This document shows positions 10,402 to 21,501 of a stretch of 64,000 bases of DNA, in pieces. A program made the translations under genes and the position numbers. The notes below the pieces were generated by a model, which was not told the DNA's origin, searched no databases, and saw only the letters and a list, made by a program, of their open reading frames with translations. The DNA is taken from assembly GCA_030549205.1 (NCBI GenBank), contig JAUKTV010000007.1:992001-1056000 (forward strand), written 5' to 3'. Source of the DNA: Apiosordaria backusii (taxonomy: Eukaryota > Ascomycota > Sordariomycetes > Sordariales > Lasiosphaeriaceae). Each line of letters opens with the position of its first letter. Position 1 is the stretch's first letter.

Positions 10402-12075
10402 ATGGACTTTGTCAACAGGTCCTTCGCCAGTGTCCTCCCAGAGGGGAGCTCGCCCTCTGTCAACATCGACTTCTCTACCTTTCACCTCTCACCCTCTGTC
10501 GTGACCACCATCATCTGCGGCCTCACACTCTTCTACTGGTGGGCTATCAGCAGGGCCAAGGCCTCCCGAGACTTTATCGACGGCAACTACAACTTTGATG
10601 CCCCAATCATCGGTCCCAAGAACCCCGTCCTGGGCCGCCTGGCTTTCTTCCGCAATGGCCCCAAGTACATCGCCGAGGGCTATGCGAAGTACAAAGACAC
10701 ATTCTTCAAGGTCTCGGGCAACGACCTCTTGATCGTCCCCAACAAGTACCTCCAAGAGCTTGCCTCAATGCCCCCCGAGAAGCTCTCTCTCAATGTTGCC
10801 ATTGTAGACGCCTTCCAACGCCTCCACTCCATCACCAAGGTCATCACCGACCACTCCCTCCAAACTCGCATGCTTAATGCTCGCCTCACACCCAGGCTGG
10901 GTCTTCAAGTACCAGCCGTCCAAGAGCAGTTCAAGAAGTATCTCCCCGTCGAGCTTCCCGCCAACTCAACTACAGAATGGACCAGCGTCAACGCGCTCCA
11001 TCTGGCAAGGAGAATGGTCCACCGAGGTGTAGCCACCCAGTTCGTCGACGAGCTCAAGGAGAACGAAGAGTACCTCCAAACAGCCATCAACTACTCCGAG
11101 CACGGCTTCAAGCACAACTTTGCCATCCGTGTCTTCCCCGACTTCCTCAAGCCAATCGCCGCTCAATTCTCGCCTACTAGTTGGGGCGTTGATGCCGCGT
11201 TGCGCAAGGCCACAAAGATGTTGATCCCGCTGATCCACAACCGTCGTGCTCTCGAGAAGACCCCTGACTATAAGAAGCCAGAGGACTTCCTGCAGTATCT
11301 GATGGATGGTGGGATCGGAGAGGGCGATAGCGATTTCACCACGGTCCAGAGGCTCATGGTCACCTATCTCGGCTCCGGTCCATCCACCATCATTGCCGTC
11401 GCCCAGCTTCTCTTCGACTTGTGCGTCCATGGCGAGTACGTCGAGACCCTGAGAGAGGAGATCATCCAGGTCCTGACTGAACATAACGGGTTCACTCACA
11501 CCGCCCTGGCCGAGATGAAGAAGCTCGACAGCTTCATGCGCGAGTCGCAAAGATTGAGCCCGCCGACCCTCTGTAAGTCATCCTTTGCCCCTTTTACCAT
11601 CCTCGCACCTCAGAAAACTAACACTCCCTGCCCAGTGGGCTTCAACGCCATCGTCCGCGAAGACGTCGTCCTCCACGACGGCACCGTCCTCCCCGAAGGC
11701 TGCCACATCCAAATGGCCACCTATGCCATCGGGATGGACCCCGAAAAGAACGGCCCCAACCCAGAAGTCTTTGACGGCATGAGACAGTACAAGAAGCGCC
11801 AGGTCAAAGGCCAAGGGAACATCCACCGCTTCACCACCACCGCCGACAACAACTTGCATTTCGGTCACGGAAAGATTGTCTGCCCGGGCAGGTTCTTTGC
11901 TGATCATTCCATGAAGATGATCACGGCGAACATTCTGCTGCGGTATCACCTCCAGTTCCCGGGGGGGCACAAACAGCGGCCGGCGAATACGAGCATGTAC
12001 GATGTCTTGATTCCGGACTTGAGCACGTGCGTCGAGTTCAAGCTGAGGGAGGATGCGGGGAGGTATAACTGGTAG
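10402..12075 (+). CDS. Cytochrome P450, CPGR type (gibberellin/indole-diterpene-like class)
   Basis: One 63-bp intron (11573-11635, GTAAGT...CCCAG) gives 536 residues. The intron is a multiple of three and stop-free, so an unspliced reading also stays open. A short hydrophobic anchor lies near residues 33-47. The I-helix has G-S-G-P-S-T, the K-helix ESQR, and the heme loop FGHGKIVCPGRFFA is complete. The segment GFNAIVREDVVLHDGTVLPEG after the intron is typical of fungal P450s related to ent-kaurene oxidase and indole-diterpene oxidases. That grouping is from memory of family motifs, and the substrate is unknown. The ATG at 10402 sits after the TATA box and in a CATCATGG context. It is the third oxygenase of the block. 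Confidence 0.8.
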   Translation: MDFVNRSFASVLPEGSSPSVNIDFSTFHLSPSVVTTIICGLTLFYWWAISRAKASRDFIDGNYNFDAPIIGPKNPVLGRLAFFRNGPKYIAEGYAKYKDTFFKVSGNDLLIVPNKYLQELASMPPEKLSLNVAIVDAFQRLHSITKVITDHSLQTRMLNARLTPRLGLQVPAVQEQFKKYLPVELPANSTTEWTSVNALHLARRMVHRGVATQFVDELKENEEYLQTAINYSEHGFKHNFAIRVFPDFLKPIAAQFSPTSWGVDAALRKATKMLIPLIHNRRALEKTPDYKKPEDFLQYLMDGGIGEGDSDFTTVQRLMVTYLGSGPSTIIAVAQLLFDLCVHGEYVETLREEIIQVLTEHNGFTHTALAEMKKLDSFMRESQRLSPPTLCKSSFAPFTILAPQKTNTPCPVGFNAIVREDVVLHDGTVLPEGCHIQMATYAIGMDPEKNGPNPEVFDGMRQYKKRQVKGQGNIHRFTTTADNNLHFGHGKIVCPGRFFADHSMKMITANILLRYHLQFPGGHKQRPANTSMYDVLIPDLSTCVEFKLREDAGRYNW

Positions 12076-13789
12076 GATCTGAGATTTTTATTTGTAGAAT
12101 ATCTCGGGTGGGTGTTTTTTTGGAGTAGCTAGATAAAGGGATTGGCTATGATTTAATAGACACCGTTGGGAGGAAGGAAAATAAAACTGATAAAAATGGT
12201 GATTGTCCTGTGAAAAGTGAATGCAAACTCTAACTGACCCTAACCCGCCTTGAACACATGCATCATTCAACCTCCTCGCTGTCAACCCTAACCCACGTTC
12301 CAACCCAGTCCAAGTTTCTTCCTCCGACCCTAACCCACCTCCTCTCTGTCATCAGTCTTTGATTCACACTCAATCTCTCTACTTGTTACCTCGTCATATC
12401 TATTAATCCAAATAAGCCTCTGATAATTGCCTGCGCCACAAACTGATGCGTCGTCGACCAAGCCACCGCGCCACAATCTAAACTCTTGGCTCTGTGGCTT
12501 CTGATCAAGCGAGGTGGAGTGATGTCATTCGCACATGCAACTCTTCACTCCCCCTGTGGCTGCCTCCCGCGCCAGCGCATACGTCACTCTCGCGAAGCTA
12601 CCATCGGTATGTCTGTGCCCAGAGCTTGGGTAAAGGTCAAAATTATCACGACGCGCAATCCAAGGAAGCTTGTATTGTATGGTGATGCAGGATATCCAGG
12701 ACAGATTCGCCTTGCTGTACTTGGATTTTGCATTGGGGGCGTATGGGGATACGTTTGCGACCTTGTGGTGCTGTCTTTGTTGAACGTTGAACTGGCGGGG
12801 TAGCTTCATTACACTAGGTGGGATAGGCAGTGGCTGGAGCTCTGAACTCTCGAAATCACTTGCGCCTAGTGTACACGTGTGAGAGTGAAAAAAGAACAAT
12901 TCTTCAAACTGGGGATGTGGAACGAAAATAGACACAAAAGTACTGGCTCCAATCAAATCTGGTGAGATTGTTGGTTCTTCTGCTTTTAGTTGCTTGCTTG
13001 TCAGCCCTAGCTGATCTGGATATGCGGCACACCTGGACCCTGACCCTTGTCACGTCATAAACCCGCCTCCACCAAGTCCACGGCGTCAAACCCGGTCTTG
13101 GTCGTTGCTTGGGGATGTTTATCAGCTAAGAAAAACGCCGTAAAGGTACCTAGTAGGTATACTCATCAAACACAAGGGGGGAAAAAAGCCAAGGTTCTGT
13201 CCGGATTCGATTGCCGTGAAAGTGATGGTGGTTTGTGAATGACGCAAATAGAAGAAACTTGAAGACGGGAGTACACGTAAAGACCTCTACATTCCAGCTG
13301 ATGTAACTGGCAGCAAGCACACCGGGCAGGGCAAAGGCAAGGCAGTGCCACATGCTGTATGTATGGCAGCCAAGTGGTTCGTCAACACACCACCACACCA
13401 CCACCAAAGGTCACACCTCTCACCGCAACGGGTTGTACGGCACGGGAAAGCTTCAAGGCAAAGGGACCCGCTCGTTGGTCCAAAGCAAAAAAGAGAAGAA
13501 GTGGACTTGGGCCTTGGCAGGCGGTAAACCCAGCCATGGCATGGTCGCTGCGGCATCGATCAACGGTTGGTAGGTTGGACCAAGTTCCTGTCGCCTGACG
13601 TAGCAGGTATTTAACTACCTGACCTGACCTGATTTTCCTTTTCTTTCTCTTGCTTTGTTTCTTTCATACTCCATACCACAACAACCAGAAGCAGACAATC
13701 ATCGCTCTTCGATTTCGATAATCGATTATACATACCAACACTCAACCAAAACAACTTTACAAAAGTAAAACAAACACACCACCAACAAA
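12076..13789. other. intergenic, P450 3' flank to PMP3 promoter
   Basis: No gene supported. It contains three ACCCTAACCC motifs at 12237-12336 and, just before PMP3, a long pyrimidine-rich leader with a CCTGACCTGACCTGA repeat near 13618-13632. Confidence 0.5.
12237..12336. repeat. three telomere-like ACCCTAACCC motifs
   Basis: Exact ACCCTAACCC at 12237-12246, 12285-12294 and 12327-12336, all on the plus strand. They match 1.6 turns of the CCCTAA telomere repeat. They are separated, not a continuous telomeric array. Function unknown. Confidence 0.7.
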
Positions 13790-14020
13790 ATGGCTTTCAC
13801 CGGCTCCGACATCTGCAAAATCATCTTCGCCGTCCTCCTTCCCCCCCTCGGCGTCTTCCTCGAGCGCGGCTGCGGCGCGGACCTCCTGATCAACATCCTC
13901 TTGACCATCCTCGGTGTATGTTTCCCCTCTTTCCCTCCCCATCCCTTATCTACCATACTAACCTTGCGGCAGTACATCCCCGGCATCGTCCACGCCCTCT
14001 ACATCATCTGCAAATACTAG
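13790..14020 (+). CDS. PMP3: Plasma membrane proteolipid 3 (Pmp3, UPF0057)
   Basis: Exons 13790-13915 and 13973-14020 are joined across a 57-bp intron (GTATGT, TACTAAC branch near 13955, GGCAG). They encode 57 residues, the family length. The first helix ends in the signature LPPLGVFLERGCG and the second carries the hallmark YIPGIVHALYII. Pmp3 proteins are two-helix plasma membrane peptides that influence membrane potential and salt tolerance. The start has an AACAAAATGGC context. It is convergent with the GTPase gene. Confidence 0.95.
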   Translation: MAFTGSDICKIIFAVLLPPLGVFLERGCGADLLINILLTILGVCFPSFPPHPLSTILTLRQYIPGIVHALYIICKY

Positions 14021-14731
14021 TCCAAACTCTTCACCAAAAATCTCAGATCGACCCGACAAGGCATGGCTGAGGATGAGCGGTGGGAGAGAGAGAAGCTGGA
14101 GAGAAGTGGCAGGGAAAACTTTCGAAACAAAACCAATGACATAATGCGCGCCTCCAGCACCTGCACTGCGCCGCTGACGCTGACCGCTGCTGCTGCGGTG
14201 CACCAACCAACCCCGCTATTTTTCGATGCTTGGTGGGCTGAGCTGAGCTACGTACAGCTTAGCTCCCAGCGCCAAGATCCTCGGCAATCGATAATTAAGT
14301 TTTCCTACTGGAGATCGGTGATGGTGTTGGTGTTGCGGGACAGGATTTGGGTTAATGGGCGGATGGGGATGGGGAGAAAGTGTGGATAATGACTTTTTAC
14401 GGCTCTTGTTTTTTATTTTTATTTTTATTTTTCGGTATTTTGAGCGGGCTCTTTTCGCTTGAAGGGCGGCGGCGGGGAAAGAGGGCGTAGGAGGTAGTTA
14501 GGATAAGGAGGTGGTGATGGTGGTGGTTCTAATAACTCACGATACCCGTTGATTTGAGAATTGAAAGAGGATTTTCGAAATACTTGGTACAAGTTCGACG
14601 CTGTAGAGCATGCACTGTGATTTCTATATTTCTTTTAATTGACATGATTAATGTCTCATCTTATGGCACAGATCTCTAAAACATGACCAACACGCTTTAT
14701 TTTCTCAGTCACGGTATAGTATAACACTCTA
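14021..14731. other. convergent 3' flanks
   Basis: 3' regions of PMP3 and the GTPase. An ATTTTT-type repeat lies at about 14410-14433. No gene seen. Confidence 0.5.
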
Positions 14732-16235
14732 TCACTTTCCGACTTTGAACGACAGGATCTAGACATTGTTAGCAACACCATATTCCCAATGAGAGAGAGA
14801 AAAAACTAACATCATTCTTCCCGACCGCCACCAACTGATCCTCAGCCACCCTCAAACCCCCAGCACCCTCAATATACGCAATCGGCGCATCCCCCATGAC
14901 CTTCCTCGCAACATCCCCCACCGTCGACCCCTTCTTCACTAGCACGCAGTCCCTAAACACCCCCTTACTCCCGCTACTCTCCCCCACCCCGGAACTCCCA
15001 AACGTAGCGACATTCCTTACTGGAAAAACCGGCACTAACCCCAGAATCTCGGCTGCCTTGGTCAAGACGTGCACCACGCCCGTCGAGCCAAATCTATACA
15101 AGACCATGTCTTTGAGGTTCTCTATCCTGTTCCTGTTTTTTTCGTCAAGCTCCTTTAGGCCACCCCCGTCTGGATCCCCGTCGGCTATGAGGTCTTCTCT
15201 TGTGTCGACGAATTCGGAACCTTCTGTGTAGCGGATATAGCCTTGCTTGGCCATTTTTCGGAGGAAAATCTCGGAGATGGCAGAACAGAGAACGATGGAG
15301 TTGGGGTCTTGCTGCTTGGCGATTTTGGCAATGTTTTTGTCTGCGTCGGGGTGGTCGATTTTGTTGAGGGCGATGACGGTGGGGAATTTCTCGTCGGTGA
15401 AGGCGTTGACTACGCGGTCGATTGTTTCGTCTGGATACACATACGGGGAGGTTAGATAGGGGGGAGATAGGGGAGGGAAAAGGGGGGACATACCGCTCCA
15501 TTCCTCCAACGGTTCCTTCAACCCAAGCTTATCCAGCGTCCTCGCTACCACTGCGCTCGTACTCCCGTACCCGGAAAGCTGGTTTTGGAGTGTCTCAACC
15601 GCGGTGGCTTTCACAGCGATATGCCTCCGTTTGATGCTCCCCCATTTCGTCATTAAATTCCCCCTGATCCAAGCAACGATCTCGCTTCGTAACCAGGCGA
15701 TGTCCACCGAGGGGTCGTAGCCCCGCGTTACTTTTCCTTCTGCGTCGGTGGTGCCCGAGGCGTCGACGACGTGGATGAGGGCGTCTGCGTGACGGAGGTC
15801 GTCGAGGAATTTATTGCCTAGGCCTTTGCCTTCGTGGGCGCCGGGGACGAGGCCGGCGACGTCGAGGAGCTCGATGGGGACGGAGCGGCGGCCGTTGACG
15901 CAGGAGCCGTAGTTGGGTCGGCATTTGTCGGTTAGGTTGTAGCGAGTGCAGGCGCAGTCGATTTGGAGGTAGCCTATGGCGCGTTGGGGGTCTATGGTTG
16001 TGAAGCTTGAGAGGTGGGGAGTTAGTGGGAGGGTTGTGGGTTAGAACGGGAGAGATTGGAGGTCGTACGGGAAGTTTCCTACGGCGGCGGTGATCAGCTT
16101 CTGGAGCTTGAGCAAGGGTTTCTTGTTTTGCGTCTACCCACCAACTTTGGAGGAGGCGTCTGTGAGGGAGTTGAGGGTGCTTGATTTGCCGGCGCTCGGC
16201 TTGCCGACGAGGCCGATGAGGGGGTCTCGCGGCAT
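14732..16235 (-). CDS. Obg/YchF-like GTP-binding protein (S. pombe C428.15 type)
   Basis: Five exons: 16142-16235, 16069-16078, 15494-16005, 14811-15430 and 14732-14758. The joined frame is exactly 1263 nt, 420 residues. G1 is GKPSAGKSS near residue 11. The switch region VGNFPFTTI is assembled across a 10-nt microexon. G3 is DVAGLVPGAHEGKGLG, G4 is NKID, and the C-terminus has a TGS-like end (ILSFKVGK) from the last small exon. The combination matches the archaeal/eukaryotic OBG-type GTPases exemplified by S. pombe SPBC428.15, whose role is not settled and is presumably ribosome or translation linked. Three introns are each exactly 63 bp. The one at 15431-15493 is stop-free and in frame. It is divergent from the SET gene. 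Confidence 0.85.
16069..16078 (-). other. 10-nt microexon of the GTPase gene
   Basis: GAAACTTCCC lies between a GTAG acceptor (16079-16080) and a GTACGA donor (16063-16068). It is the only way I find to build VGNFP and continue into FTTI, a motif strongly conserved in Obg/YchF GTPases. Both flanking introns are 63 bp. Confidence 0.7.
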
Positions 16236-16941
16236 GGTGGCAGGTCGGGGATTGTGTCAATCTGAAAATAGGTGAATTGGTAGAACAGCGCCGTCAATAA
16301 GCAGTTTAGGTAAGAAGATGTGCTATTTAGGTCAATGCGCGGGTTTATGTTGCCTTGCGCTGGATGTCGTTGTGGTGGTTGACTGTCCCGTCCCTAGTTG
16401 AAAATATCTGCCCCGCAGTGATTGATAACGAGCGATAACGGGCCGTGGAGGGGCACAATCATGGTGTCTCGGAATTTGAATCATTGTCACCTTCACGCAT
16501 GGCAGGTCTGAAATTCAGCCTGTGAGGAATGTGAATTGAGATCGGTATCATTGTCCCTGAATTGGGTAGTATTTCTTCAAACAACTCCTTGACTCTGATA
16601 TCTGTTCGGAAAGGCTGAGAAGAGCCCCGCGAGTCCCACCAGCAAACGGCCCATCTTGGGAAGAAGAGCAGACGCTGTGAAACCAGAGACCTCAAGTTAT
16701 GATAAGCAGAAAACTTGAATGGTTTTACGAGATATCATCAGCCTCCAGCCGGGCCCGACTGTTCGTTCGTGTTGCCGACATGAAGAGGAGAGAAGGTTAC
16801 CAGATCAGTAGAGGGAAGCTCGATTCGAGAGTAGTTGCATTTGGTTCAAGTCCAGTGGAGTCACTCTTCAACCCAACCAACCATCAGCACTGTTGTTCAT
16901 CAAAACCACGAGATCAAGAGAGAACAAATCCAAACAACACC
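16236..16941. other. divergent promoter region, GTPase/SET gene
   Basis: No separate gene. An open frame from 16699 reads into the SET gene but has no protein character before the ATG at 16942. Confidence 0.45.
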
Positions 16942-18534
16942 ATGGCCCTCCCGATTGAAGATCTCCCTGCCTGGGTCCGCCTTAACGATGTTTCATTCGA
17001 CAACGTCGAGGTGACCGACACCAAGGACAAGGGATACGGTGTGCTCAGCCGGAAGGACCTGACTGCCCCTGAGGGAACAGTCGAGACTCTGCAGTTACTG
17101 GCTGTTCCCTACGACCTCATTCTCAACTCCTTCGCCGTTGAAGAACACGCAAAAGAAGACAGAGAGTTCAAACAGCTCTTAGATGCCGTTGGACACCATG
17201 TACTTGCTGCCTCGAAATCTTGAACCCCAACACAGACAAGCTGACAGTGTCATAGTCACATCGAGTTAACGTTATGCTCTTCCTGCTTGTTCAGTTAGCA
17301 CGGAACTCCAATGCAAAGCATGCTCATGTGGGTGTTTCGAATCCATGGACTCAATACTTGCAGTTTCTGCCAAAGACCGTCTTGGTCCCTACCGTCTGGA
17401 CCGAAGATGAAAGGCCACTGCTCCGAGGTACCTCATTAGAGGTTGCTGTCGGAGCAAAGCTCAGAGCCCTCGACAATGAATTTGGAATGATTCGGGATGC
17501 CTCGTCGACTATCCCTTCTTGGAATGATCTTTTGTGGGAGAGCGGCACTGTCTCCTTCAACGACTGGATACATCTGGACGCCCTCTACCGATCAAGATGC
17601 CTGGAGCTGCCCAAGTCTGGAGAGTCAATGGTCCCCTGCATCGACATGATCAACCATTCGTCCAACCCAACTGCCTACTACGACCAAAACTCCAAGGACG
17701 AGGCAGTGCTGCTACTCCGCCCGGGGCTGACCATATCAACGGGCGAGGAAGTAACCATCAGTTACGGCGACACCAAGTCTGCAGCAGAGATGCTCTTCAG
17801 CTATGGCTTCATCGACCCTGAATCAACGTCCGAGAGCCTGGTCCTCCCTCTATCACCTTTTCCAGACGACCCATTGGCCAAGGCAAAGCTTGTCGCCTTT
17901 GGGAAAGCGCCGAAAGTCCACGTGGCTCGGGAGACCGGCGGGACCATCCGCTGGGAAAGCAGTTTTGCATATCTCCAGTGCGTCAATGAGGAGGATGGCC
18001 TGGACTTTCGCGTCCTGCAGGACAACGAGGGGGGGCAGCAGCTGCGGGTTTTCTGGCAAGATGAGGACGTTACAGATCGAATCTCAGAATTCCACAAACT
18101 AGCCCAGACTCACCCCGTCCCCGAAATTCTGAGGCTGCGCGTTGTCGTTTCAGTTCAGGAGAACCTTGAAAGCCATCTGGAGCAGCTCAAATCAGAGCTC
18201 CCTCCCCATGATCCTTCTATGGTCAGGGAGGAGTGTCTCAAGCATGGTCTGCTGCTCCGACAGATTGAAACAAGTCTATTGGAAGATGCCATCCAAGCGC
18301 TGGATCAAGAGGTGTGTCTCATTGCTTCCCATCTGCAACATCATCATGATGGTGGTTTGGGAGAGCCAAGCTCACCGGCTATGGTAACCAATCGGGGCAG
18401 TTTCTAACACGGTCATGCAGAAAAACTCGCTACTGGAAGCCGAAAACGTGGTGGCTTATCTCGGATCGATGGAAACTTCCAATTTGGACCTAGTTGGCGA
18501 AGAGGCGTCCAATGAGGCAGACGACTTCAGCTAG
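16942..18534 (+). CDS. SET-domain lysine methyltransferase (LSMT/SETD-like)
   Basis: Exons 16942-17199, 17256-18311 and 18421-18534 give 475 residues. The start has a strong ACCATGGCC context. The split SET domain shows GYGVLSRKDL near the N-terminus, then VPCIDMINHSSNPTAYY (the NHS cofactor motif) and GEEVTISYGDTKSAAEMLF with YGF after it, the order of Rubisco-LSMT/SETD-type enzymes. These methylate lysines of non-histone proteins; the substrate cannot be read here. For the last intron I chose GTGTGT at 18312 to CAG at 18420 (109 bp, CTAAC near 18404). It joins ALDQE to KNSLLEAEN, a helical stretch. A nearer donor at 18384 would give only a 37-bp intron. Confidence 0.85.
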
Positions 18535-21501
18535 TGGTTGCAGACGCACATCATCCTCCTGCTTCTTTCTGAGGTGTGTGTCTTTTGCAACATCGTATGT
18601 CAACCGCCATCGAATGGTTCTGGGTTCATGAGACACGGCTTTGCCGCACCAATCTCAGCCATGGTCAAGTTTTGACAAATTCTTTCCACATATGCAGCTG
18701 TTTTCTTTTCGCACAGAATGCAAAGCTATTCCGCACATCGCTACCTCTGCGGACTCGGTGAGAGTGAATCTGGACGGGACTACTTTGACTAACAAGGGAA
18801 AAGGTTCCTCTGCCTCCTCAATATGTACAGCTTGACTTAAGGTCTTTTGCAGAAAGTCGGCATATTGTCCTAATCTCGGATTGTGCGCCCCGGAAGCCCA
18901 CGGACGCTATAGGAAACTCTGGTTATTCTTGGAAGGATTTTGGAAGCGACAAGAACCAAAACAGTGCTACCACAAAGACAAGCTCAAAACCTAGCCCCCA
19001 ACGCCGTTATCGACAAGGTGTGCCTGGTGGTCAGACTCTTGTCATACCTTACCAACAATCGTGGTTCGGGCCTTACACCGCTGAAGACACGGCAGGAGAG
19101 CTTCTGGAAAAATCGGACGCATTTCTACAGCAAAGCACCTTTGCCTTGAATTTATTGACACTCAGGGTCGAATGCAGCCGCCATCAAAGAAACAATCTCC
19201 ACACGGCAAGGTGTATTTTGCCGGAAAGTCGATCTCAAAAAGAAAGGCCACAACTATCCCCAAAATGCGGGGAAACTTTGGGGGACCCTCGCGCAGAACC
19301 GGACCTGTAACGGCTCGATGTTCCTTCAGCCTTGGGGTCCTCTTGTTAGTGCGGGGATAACGTTTAAATCAAGCCTTGAACGGAGTGGTTCAAAACAAAA
19401 CTTCTCAATGCGCTATTTGAGGGTACTCTTTGTATGTAAGCGGCTGCTGTACAATCGACCAACTCGAGGATATATCGCCGACCTATTATCCAATCTCGAT
19501 ACGAATGAAACAAGTCCGACAGGGTCTTCCATGGAATGTTCGCCGGTCGATCTTTTGGGAGAGACTTGATCATCGCTGTTTCAACCGAAGAAGAAGCTCA
19601 TCTGTCATGTTTACCAAGCGGGTACTCGCTGAAGGACAGCCAAGGTTCAAGCAAGGCATATTCCATTATGGTTTGGGGTATTCGTACAGACACAAAAGTC
19701 CGGTGTCTGGGGGATAATATACCCTCTTTTGGAAACCTCGTGCTGATATTAGCAGGCACACAGTTGGTCACCGTTCACCTTGGACCGGCTTTTGATCACC
19801 GCTCTGGGTGGCAAGGGCCGAAACTGTTTGCAGTCTAGCATCCTGTATGCCTACACTAGCTGTCATAACGCATGCTGTCGTCGTTATGATGACGAGAGGC
19901 TGGTCACACAGTCGACAGCGATCGTGACGAGGTTTTTGGGGTTTCAACCACGGGGTCCGCTTGCTCTCTCGCACTTGTCCCAACAAACCGTCTGGCAACT
20001 GCATAGAAACCTGGTCGGTAGTATCCCATCGTCGCAACGCCCAGGAACTTCGCAACAGCGGGTTGTGTCTGCCAAGCCAGGCGTCCCACTTTCCAACTTT
20101 TGGTCTGCCGGATGCTCATCAACTGTGCAGTGGTGATCGCCAGCGTTTTCCAGCCAAAGTGGCCGGCGTTAGCCTCGAAGCAGTAACAAGCAGCCATTTG
20201 GAAAGTCGGAGAAGGTTGTTAGCCGTGGTTCGCAAAGTCTTGGGAAGTGCTCACCGTACATGCAGCATGTTTTCTGGTGGGCATGATTTGCCATTGCACA
20301 TCACTTACCCCGGAACCTGCCAGACTGTGCTTACCATTTTGCTATGCGGCGCCCTCGTGATACAGGATGGACGACGCCCCGGTTTCTGGGCTGACGGTAA
20401 GCGTACCATGAACGCTTCTCCCATGATGCCATCATCATCGATGTGGCCTTCTTTGAGCTGTTAGGGTTCATTTTCACCAGAGGATATGACGAGGTGACGG
20501 ATCTAGCCCCGTACCTCCATCTGGGGAAAAGAGAGAGGGTGGTGCCATTTTCTTCTCGTGGCACTTTGGAGTGGGTGTGGTCATCAGGAACAGGGGAATC
20601 TGTTTCCCCAGACTGGCCGTGGAGAGAAGGACAAGCACGACAAGGCCGCTGCTAGCTCGCTAACTCTCAGCTAACGCAATAGCCCCCCTGCTCACCCCGG
20701 ATTCCCCTCCCTGTCCTGCTGGACGCTCATTGGGGTTTGCTGGGCCAGCCATCCAATGACCTTTGTGCATTTCCAACCCCTACAACCCTGCCACGCCGCT
20801 CCGGCCAAGGGTGCGCCTGGCTGCAAGTGCTGACCGACCGTTTCCATTTTTTCTCCGCAGATTCAATCGCATTTGGACGCCCAGGGGTTCAAGTGTCTCC
20901 GCGTGGGCCGAAGTCCCCAACGTGTCAGTGGACGAGGGCCTGCGCTTGGCTTGCCCACGGCGCCTTTCCCTTTTTTCCCTCACTTCCGGGCACACACACA
21001 CACTCCTGGCTTATCATCCCCCGTTCCGACTCTGGGCAGGGCATGTTGTCATTCATATTAAATCCACCCGCCCCGCCTGTCACGTCTCCCAATTCCCCTC
21101 CTGCTTGAAGGTTTTATTAGTTTTCACCTCTTACAACTTACTACTATTCCCAGCTGCTGTTCCGTCTGTCCATGGTAGAGACATCTGCACTACGACAAAG
21201 CCACGGGGTCCGAGAGCTGGTGAGGTATACCCTGCCTATGCTCTGAGATTCCACATTGCTTCGCTCGCGCCGCACCTCCCGTTCGCCATTCCGCGCCGCC
21301 GGCAGCCGATACTACCACCTTCACCAAAAATTATACCGCGACGTTTTTTGGCTGTGTAACCGTGTCATTGGTCGACTGTTGAGACTACGGTGTGAATGAG
21401 AGGATATCGATAGGCTGTTTATTGTTGTTGGAAGAAAGCAAGAAAGAAGCACACGAATAAGGGGTATTTTGAAATCGGAAAAACGTCAACACACCGCCAA
21501 A
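18535..21501. other. long intergenic region upstream of the acetate regulator
   Basis: About 3 kb without a supportable gene. Many 60-120 codon frames on both strands overlap each other and show no domain or codon pattern. The last 700 bp are pyrimidine-rich and probably the leader and promoter of the FacB-like gene. Confidence 0.5.

Noticed and set aside
18384..18420. 37-bp last intron of the SET gene
   Set aside because: Shorter than any other intron here; the 109-bp alternative has a good donor and joins a better helix.
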